Shown here one piece after another: positions 58,681 through 64,000 of a stretch of DNA of 64,000 bases. How positions within the stretch are numbered: position 1 is the stretch's first letter; each line of letters begins with the position of its first letter. The stretch comes from Seleniivibrio sp. (GTDB taxonomy: Bacteria > Chrysiogenota > Deferribacteres > Deferribacterales > Geovibrionaceae), in the NCBI RefSeq assembly GCF_021209385.1, contig NZ_JAJOIL010000013.1:1-64000 (forward strand), in the 5' to 3' direction. The notes beneath the pieces are model-generated. The model was not told where the DNA came from, did no database searches, and was given only the letters and a program-made list of their open reading frames with translations. A program made the position numbers and the translations under genes.

Positions 58681-59406
58681 TCAGCCGTTTTTGTTCAGAA
58701 CGGTCAGATGTTCGGCAATGGCTTTGCCAAGAACGGAGAGAAGAAGCTGAACCTCCCTTTCGGTGAAGTTTTTCGATTCTGTCATAAGGCGTATCTCTTC
58801 AAAAATTTTGTCAGGGTTCTGCGTATTAAGGCATCCGAACGTTTCAAGAAACAGCTTCATCTTACCCATCAGGGCGTCGGTGAGCTTTCTGTCGGCATAT
58901 TTAATTTCTGTGTGCGGCGTTCTGTCCGGAGTGTTCTTTATCTCCCACAGCACAACAAGCACCGCCTGTGCAAGGTTCATGCTGGGGAATACGTCGGAAG
59001 TGTCAAGGGTGACAAATCTGTGGCATGCTGAAAGCTGTGTGTTTGAAAGCCCTGACTTTTCGTTTCCGAATAGCAGTCCTGCTGTCATGCCTTTGGACGT
59101 GATGTTCAGAAGCAGGTCTTTCAGACCGGAAAGCGGTATATGCAGTCCTTCTGTTTTCGGAGTGCGCATGCTGATACCGATTATCTTGTCCGAACCAGAA
59201 AGAAGATCGTCAAAGTCATTCGCATGGCGTGCGTTTTCAAGTATGTTCTCCGCCGCCAGAGCATATTTAAGCGCAGTGGGATGGGTACTGTTCAGCCGCC
59301 CGTAATAAACGAGTTCAGAAAAACCTGTGTTTGCCATTGCGCGGGCTATGAAGCCAAGATTGACAGCGCCCTCTGGATTGGCGAGAAGAACCTTGATACC
59401 TTTCAA
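58681..59406 (-). CDS. TrmJ/TrmH family RNA 2'-O-methyltransferase (SPOUT)
   Basis: VLLANPEGAVNLGFIARAMANTGF, AGLLFGNEKSGLSN, FPSMNLAQAVLVVLWEI. Confidence 0.9.
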   Translation of the reverse strand: MKGIKVLLANPEGAVNLGFIARAMANTGFSELVYYGRLNSTHPTALKYALAAENILENARHANDFDDLLSGSDKIIGISMRTPKTEGLHIPLSGLKDLLLNITSKGMTAGLLFGNEKSGLSNTQLSACHRFVTLDTSDVFPSMNLAQAVLVVLWEIKNTPDRTPHTEIKYADRKLTDALMGKMKLFLETFGCLNTQNPDKIFEEIRLMTESKNFTEREVQLLLSVLGKAIAEHLTVLNKNG

Positions 59407-59407
59407 A

Positions 59408-60121
59408 TCAGCTTGTCCTGTTTGAAATTCTCAGAATTCTTTCGTAGTTGGTCATTACCGCTCTGTAGTATTTCTCTGATATGTTTCCGCCGCTGCGTAT
59501 CTGTTTTTGCAGATTGCCCGGTCCCATGTTGTAGGCGATCAGGGCGTATTTCTGATTGTCGTACTTGTTCAGAAGGTACGCAAGATAGCTGATGCCGACG
59601 CGGATGTTCTTTTGTGGGTCGAAAAGGTCTGAACGGTTTTGAAGGTTGATGTTGTCGTGCATGTCGGAAACGTAGAAGGCTGTGCCGGGCAGAACCTGCA
59701 TAAAGCCCACCGCTCCTTTGTTCGACACGACGTGCCTGCGGAAGGAACTTTCCGTCTTTATCACCGCCAGAACCAGATATGGGTCGATGCCCTTTTCAAA
59801 AGATTCGGAAGCGATGAGATAGGCGAAGTCCATATAATTCATACCGCCTGTGTTGGGGCGGTATATTTCCAGTACGTTTTTGATATCCATAACCAGAGCG
59901 GCAAATGAAAGCCTGCGCTTTTCATTTTCCAGACTGTTTGAAAACTGCCTGTAACTCTCTGAATCAATGCTGTTTTCCGAGCTTATTCTGTCCACTGTGG
60001 AACTGATCGCGGTAAGATATACCACATTCATAATAAGAAATCCGAAAACAACAATTGTTATGGACACAAAGAGTGCAGCCAGAGTATTCTGTGCCCTATT
60101 AGTAATTCGTATGTTTAACAT
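59408..60121 (-). CDS. lytic transglycosylase (Slt-type), membrane anchored
   Basis: ESFEKGIDPYLVLAVIKTESSFRRHVVSNKGAVGFMQVLPGTA, ALIAYNMGPGNLQK; likely start MLNIRITNR. Confidence 0.9.
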   Translation of the reverse strand: MLNIRITNRAQNTLAALFVSITIVVFGFLIMNVVYLTAISSTVDRISSENSIDSESYRQFSNSLENEKRRLSFAALVMDIKNVLEIYRPNTGGMNYMDFAYLIASESFEKGIDPYLVLAVIKTESSFRRHVVSNKGAVGFMQVLPGTAFYVSDMHDNINLQNRSDLFDPQKNIRVGISYLAYLLNKYDNQKYALIAYNMGPGNLQKQIRSGGNISEKYYRAVMTNYERILRISNRTS

Positions 60122-60141
60122 GATTCCCGATAGTATAGTGT

Positions 60142-60921
60142 TTGAGCATATTTGATGAAAACAAAATATTAGCCGTAGAGGCAAAAGTAAAGGGAAAAAT
60201 TCCAAACCGTGGTGAGGCGGACATGTACAGATATCCCAAGTTATTGAGAGGAAAGTTTATAAAAAGATATAAAAGATTTTTCGCAGACGTGCTTCTGGAC
60301 GGTGAAATCGTCACCGCGCACAACCCGAACACCGGCACCATGAAGTGCATCGTTCAGGAGGGCAGGGAAGTTATCCTGTCCGTATCCGACAACCCCAACC
60401 GCAAACTGAAATATACTCTTGAGGGCTTTCTGGTGGACGGCAAATGGGTGCTTACCAATACTATATTGATGAATACTGTGGTGAAACGGGGGATTCTTGA
60501 CAATGAGGTTGACGAGCTTAAAGACTGCACAGCACTTAAAAGTGAATATAAGTTCGGCGACGGGCGCATAGATTTTTACGGCGAACGGGAAGGCGGCAGG
60601 TTTCTTGCGGAAGTGAAGAACGCCACTCTGTTCGATGATGAATACTGCATGTTTCCCGATGCTGTCACAGAGCGGGGACGCAAACATATCGGGCTTTTGC
60701 TTCAGGCAATGGAGCAGGGGTATAAACCCTATATGATATATGTGTGTCAGGTGGACAGACCCCTTTTCCGTGCGGCACATGAGATAGACCCGCAATATGC
60801 AAAAGCGCTTGATGATGCTGTCGGCAGGGGACTTAACGTAATAACCGTCATGACGGATTTCGATATTGATAAGGGAGAAGTGAGGCTTGTTAAAGGCGGG
60901 GTTTTCAGAGCAGACCGATGA
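60142..60921 (+). CDS. sfsA: SfsA family DNA/RNA nuclease-like protein
   Basis: RYKRFFADVLLDGEIVTAHNPNTGTM, YGEREGGRFLAEVKNATL, FPDAVTERGRKHIGLL; TTG start. Confidence 0.9.
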   Translation: MSIFDENKILAVEAKVKGKIPNRGEADMYRYPKLLRGKFIKRYKRFFADVLLDGEIVTAHNPNTGTMKCIVQEGREVILSVSDNPNRKLKYTLEGFLVDGKWVLTNTILMNTVVKRGILDNEVDELKDCTALKSEYKFGDGRIDFYGEREGGRFLAEVKNATLFDDEYCMFPDAVTERGRKHIGLLLQAMEQGYKPYMIYVCQVDRPLFRAAHEIDPQYAKALDDAVGRGLNVITVMTDFDIDKGEVRLVKGGVFRADR

Positions 60922-61807
60922 GGCGGGTAAGGTATCCTTCGTCGTCTGTCTGTCCGGTTTTTACCATATAGTCAAGCTCTGCGAACACTCCGAACAGGTT
61001 TATAAGCTCCTGACGCTTCCAAGCTTTCGCTCCTGTCTTAATTCTGTCCAGAAGGAAGAATCGGTTCTCTTTTACCATGTCTTTTGAAACCTGCATGGAG
61101 TATACATCGCGCATCCTTTTAAAGAGCAGATTTATCAGTATGCGCAGGTTTTCACCGGATGCGATGAACTCTGTGAGCAGTACGAAACACTCCTTTCTCT
61201 TTCTGTATGTAAAGTTGTCTATGAACACGAATATGTTATCCTGACGTTTTGCGGTTATCGCTTTCAGAATGTCCGATTGTGTTTCCGGTTTTTTATATGC
61301 GAAATATGCTGTTAGCTTGTCAACTTCGCTCTTTATCATGGAAAGGTTGCCGTCGAAAAGCTCGTTTATCTGCCCAGCGGCGGATGTGTCCACCGTAAAT
61401 CCGGCATCGGAGAACATCCTTATTACTTTGCCTGTGATATCCTGCTTTTTATTCTCTTCTGTGAGAAGGCAGAATCCGGCGGATGCCAGTGCTTCGGATA
61501 GTTTTTTGTCTGTTTTTGTCTCATCCGTCATTATTATTATGGCGGATTCGATGCAGTTTGCGCAGCTCTTTATTAAAGACACTTTATCCTTAACAGAATT
61601 GAATGATTTTATAACGGCAGCTTTGGATTCGCTGAAAAGCGGGGCGGAGCTTATGAAGCCATAGAAGGAATCGGACAGTTCTTCAGGGTTGAAGGTCTCC
61701 GTTTCGCAGTCCTGAATCTTCTCAAGTATCTTCTTTAACTGCTCTTCCTGATAAAAGCTGCTTCCGGCTATATACCAGAAGGGCTTACTTGAGGTTTTCA
61801 AATTCAT
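60905..61807 (-). CDS. holA: DNA polymerase III delta subunit
   Basis: WYIAGSSFYQEEQLKKIL, YGFISSAPLFSESKAAVIKSF, LFDGNLSMIKSEVDKLTAYF; adjacent to lptE and leuS. Confidence 0.85.
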   Translation of the reverse strand: MNLKTSSKPFWYIAGSSFYQEEQLKKILEKIQDCETETFNPEELSDSFYGFISSAPLFSESKAAVIKSFNSVKDKVSLIKSCANCIESAIIIMTDETKTDKKLSEALASAGFCLLTEENKKQDITGKVIRMFSDAGFTVDTSAAGQINELFDGNLSMIKSEVDKLTAYFAYKKPETQSDILKAITAKRQDNIFVFIDNFTYRKRKECFVLLTEFIASGENLRILINLLFKRMRDVYSMQVSKDMVKENRFFLLDRIKTGAKAWKRQELINLFGVFAELDYMVKTGQTDDEGYLTRLIGLL

Positions 61808-62279
61808 ATCTGAAATCGTCGAGAGCGGTTCTTATCGCTTCTTTGATAGCCTGATTCCTGTTTGCCATTGAGCCTGACAGAGAAGATGTCTGGCTGTATG
61901 TTACAATTGAGCCGAAGTTGCGCGAGAACTTCTCTGTGCCGCTCTTGTCTTTCACAACCACGTTTATCACGATGGAAAGGTCGAAAGTAGCCGTCTGACC
62001 GGATGTCAATTTGACAGCGGAAGATGAGGATACGTTTGTCAGAGTTATATATCCTATGTTGTCGGTATTGTCTTTTCTGCCCAGCGCGTTGATGGACGCA
62101 AAGTATGACTTTACTTCGTTGCTGAAAAGCTGTTCAACGTTAACCTCTTTTGAGGTGTTTTCTATGGACGCAGGATATATGGCGAAAGAAGCCTTTCTTC
62201 CCGTAACGGCCATCTTATAGCCGCATCCGTAAACAAAAAGAGTTACCAGAAGAACGGAAAGAAGGGCTTTTGTTTTCAT
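61785..62279 (-). CDS. lptE: LPS assembly lipoprotein LptE-like
   Basis: Lipobox FVYGCGYKM; small lipoprotein between leuS and holA. Confidence 0.8.
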   Translation of the reverse strand: MKTKALLSVLLVTLFVYGCGYKMAVTGRKASFAIYPASIENTSKEVNVEQLFSNEVKSYFASINALGRKDNTDNIGYITLTNVSSSSAVKLTSGQTATFDLSIVINVVVKDKSGTEKFSRNFGSIVTYSQTSSLSGSMANRNQAIKEAIRTALDDFRYEFENLK

Positions 62280-62280
62280 G

Positions 62281-64000
62281 TTATTTCACCACGAAGTTTA
62301 CAAGTTTATTGGGGACATATATCTTTTTAATAAAGGTTGTCCCTTCCGTATATTTTGCCACATTCTCGTTGGCAATAGCAATCCCGAATACTTCATCCTG
62401 CTGCATATCTCTGGACACGTTTATCTGTCCTCTGAGTTTACCGTTTACCTGCACAGCCACAACTATCTCGTCTTTAACGGTATGCGATGCGTCATATTTC
62501 ACCCATTCTGCTCTGGATACCAGACCGCTTAAGTCCGCCATTTCCCAAAGCTCTTCGCAGAGGTGAGGTGTAAACGGTGCAAGGAGTTTTATGAGCGTCA
62601 CCAGACATTCTTTAAAGAGCGCCTTGTGTCCGTCCTGAATCCGGGCTTCCGCAGAATAGAGGCTGTTCACGAATTCCATCATTGCGGCAACTGCCGTGTT
62701 GAGCTGATAGCGTTCGATATCCTCTGTCACCTTTTTAATGGTGGAGTGAAGAGCGAACAGCAGCTCTTTGGTAAGTGCGTCGTCGGCACTGCCCGTATGT
62801 TCGGTTTTTATAAGTTCAAGGTTGTTGTAAACCAGCCTGTAGACCCTGTTCAGGAATCTGAACGAGCCTTCCACACCGGAATCACTCCACTCAAGCTCTC
62901 TTTCGGGCGGGCTGGCGAAAAGAATGAAAAGCCTTGCAGTGTCAGCACCGTAGGTCTGTATGAGCTTATTGGGGTCGATAACGTTCTTTTTGGATTTTGA
63001 CATTTTTTCAACGCGTCCGATGAAGACGTCGCTTCCGCATTTGGAGCATTTGCCGTCCTTCGCCTCTTCGGGGAAGAGCCAGCCATCGATGGGGCATTTG
63101 TATGTCTCTTTGCAAACCATGCCCTGAGTGAGTAGCCTTTTGAAAGGTTCGTCAATGGAAACGTAGCCGAGGTCGCGCAGAACTTTTGTATAAAAGCGGG
63201 CATAGAGGAGGTGGAGGATAGCGTGTTCAATACCGCCGATGTACTGGTCAACGTTCATCCAGTAGTTTGCGTCGTCTTTATTGAATGGTGCTGTATCGCA
63301 TTGCGGGGACGTATATCTGAGGAAATACCATGAGGATTCCATGAAGGTGTCCATGGTATCGGTTTCGCGTCTTGCGGGTTTGCCGCATTTTGGGCATGTG
63401 GTGTTTACAAAGGATTCAACCTTGTCCAGCGGATTTCCGCGCATTGCTGGATTGAATTCAACGTCAGGCAGTCTTACGGGGAGCTGATCAAAAGGTACAG
63501 GTACGCTTCCGCAGCAGTCGCACTGGATGAAAGGAATAGGTGCGCCCCAGTATCTCTGGCGTGAGATCTGCCAGTCGCGCAGACGGTAGTTAACAGTGCT
63601 TTTCCCCAGTTTGTGGTCGTCGAGGTAGTCAACGATAGCCTTTTTGGCGGACTCGTTGTCCGTTCCGTCGAAACAGCCGGAGTTAACGAGTTTTCCGGCA
63701 CCAGTGTAAGCTTCGGTCATTGTGTCAAGGTCAAGCCCGTCTTTAGGCATGATAACTATTTTCAGTTCGCATCCGTATTTTTTGGCGAATTCAAAATCTC
63801 TCTGGTCGTGTGCGGGAACAGCCATAACTGCGCCTGTTCCGTAGTCCATAAGGACGAAGTTAGCGAGGAAAATGGGCATCTGACACCCTGTCAGGGGGTT
63901 GATTGCATATCTTCCGGTGAAAACGCCTTTCTTCTCTTTATCGTCTGCCATACGGTTTATCTTGTCATCTTTCAGGATGGATTCGATGAACTGAAGCCCC
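62281..64000 (-). CDS. leuS: leucyl-tRNA synthetase (5' end beyond window)
   Basis: [50 protein letters not shown]; upstream in-frame [16 protein letters not shown] continues to window edge. Confidence 0.96.
   Translation of the reverse strand, partial: GLQFIESILKDDKINRMADDKEKKGVFTGRYAINPLTGCQMPIFLANFVLMDYGTGAVMAVPAHDQRDFEFAKKYGCELKIVIMPKDGLDLDTMTEAYTGAGKLVNSGCFDGTDNESAKKAIVDYLDDHKLGKSTVNYRLRDWQISRQRYWGAPIPFIQCDCCGSVPVPFDQLPVRLPDVEFNPAMRGNPLDKVESFVNTTCPKCGKPARRETDTMDTFMESSWYFLRYTSPQCDTAPFNKDDANYWMNVDQYIGGIEHAILHLLYARFYTKVLRDLGYVSIDEPFKRLLTQGMVCKETYKCPIDGWLFPEEAKDGKCSKCGSDVFIGRVEKMSKSKKNVIDPNKLIQTYGADTARLFILFASPPERELEWSDSGVEGSFRFLNRVYRLVYNNLELIKTEHTGSADDALTKELLFALHSTIKKVTEDIERYQLNTAVAAMMEFVNSLYSAEARIQDGHKALFKECLVTLIKLLAPFTPHLCEELWEMADLSGLVSRAEWVKYDASHTVKDEIVVAVQVNGKLRGQINVSRDMQQDEVFGIAIANENVAKYTEGTTFIKKIYVPNKLVNFVVK

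Overview
This is a gene-dense bacterial chromosomal segment of about 64 kb. Its gene content resembles Deferribacteres/Geovibrio-Denitrovibrio-like bacteria, but that placement is inference and was not tested. It carries mostly core functions: one tRNA-Arg(CCG), asd, HU, bioB, a Mo/W transport operon (modA/modB/modD), an HspR-type heat-shock operon (hsp20-dnaJ-hspR-clpB plus a sigma-70 factor), PhoH, ABC-F, UbiB-like kinase, glnB-glnA, an Mla-type lipid transport operon, PFOR (nifJ), a three-subunit split glutamate synthase, a ThiS-like/TtuA-like/TrmI tRNA-modification operon, two divergent prepilin-like proteins, an EF-G paralogue, IHF and MerR, an MrfA-like helicase, a Pho two-component/PhoU/Na-Pi operon, and holA, lptE and leuS (truncated at the window edge). 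I found no CRISPR array, IS transposase, rRNA or complete prophage. The best second-look items are: (1) an MrfA-type helicase fused to a DEDD exonuclease (MrfB-like) in one polypeptide; (2) a degenerate ABC ATPase, lacking Walker A and the signature motif, in the MlaF position of an mla operon; (3) a ttuB-ttuA-trmI-like operon predicted to make T-loop tRNA modifications; (4) a prepilin with an apparent L-type lectin domain, divergent from a paralogue without it and next to a flagellin-D1-like protein; (5) an A8 run where an ExeA-like ATPase may frameshift into a Pro/Glu-rich SH3 protein; (6) a methyltransferase ORF whose last codons and stop lie inside a tRNA gene; (7) HAIR-like, ModE-like and sigma-54 sites; (8) two near-identical long palindromic repeats in inverted orientation flanking a small accessory cassette.
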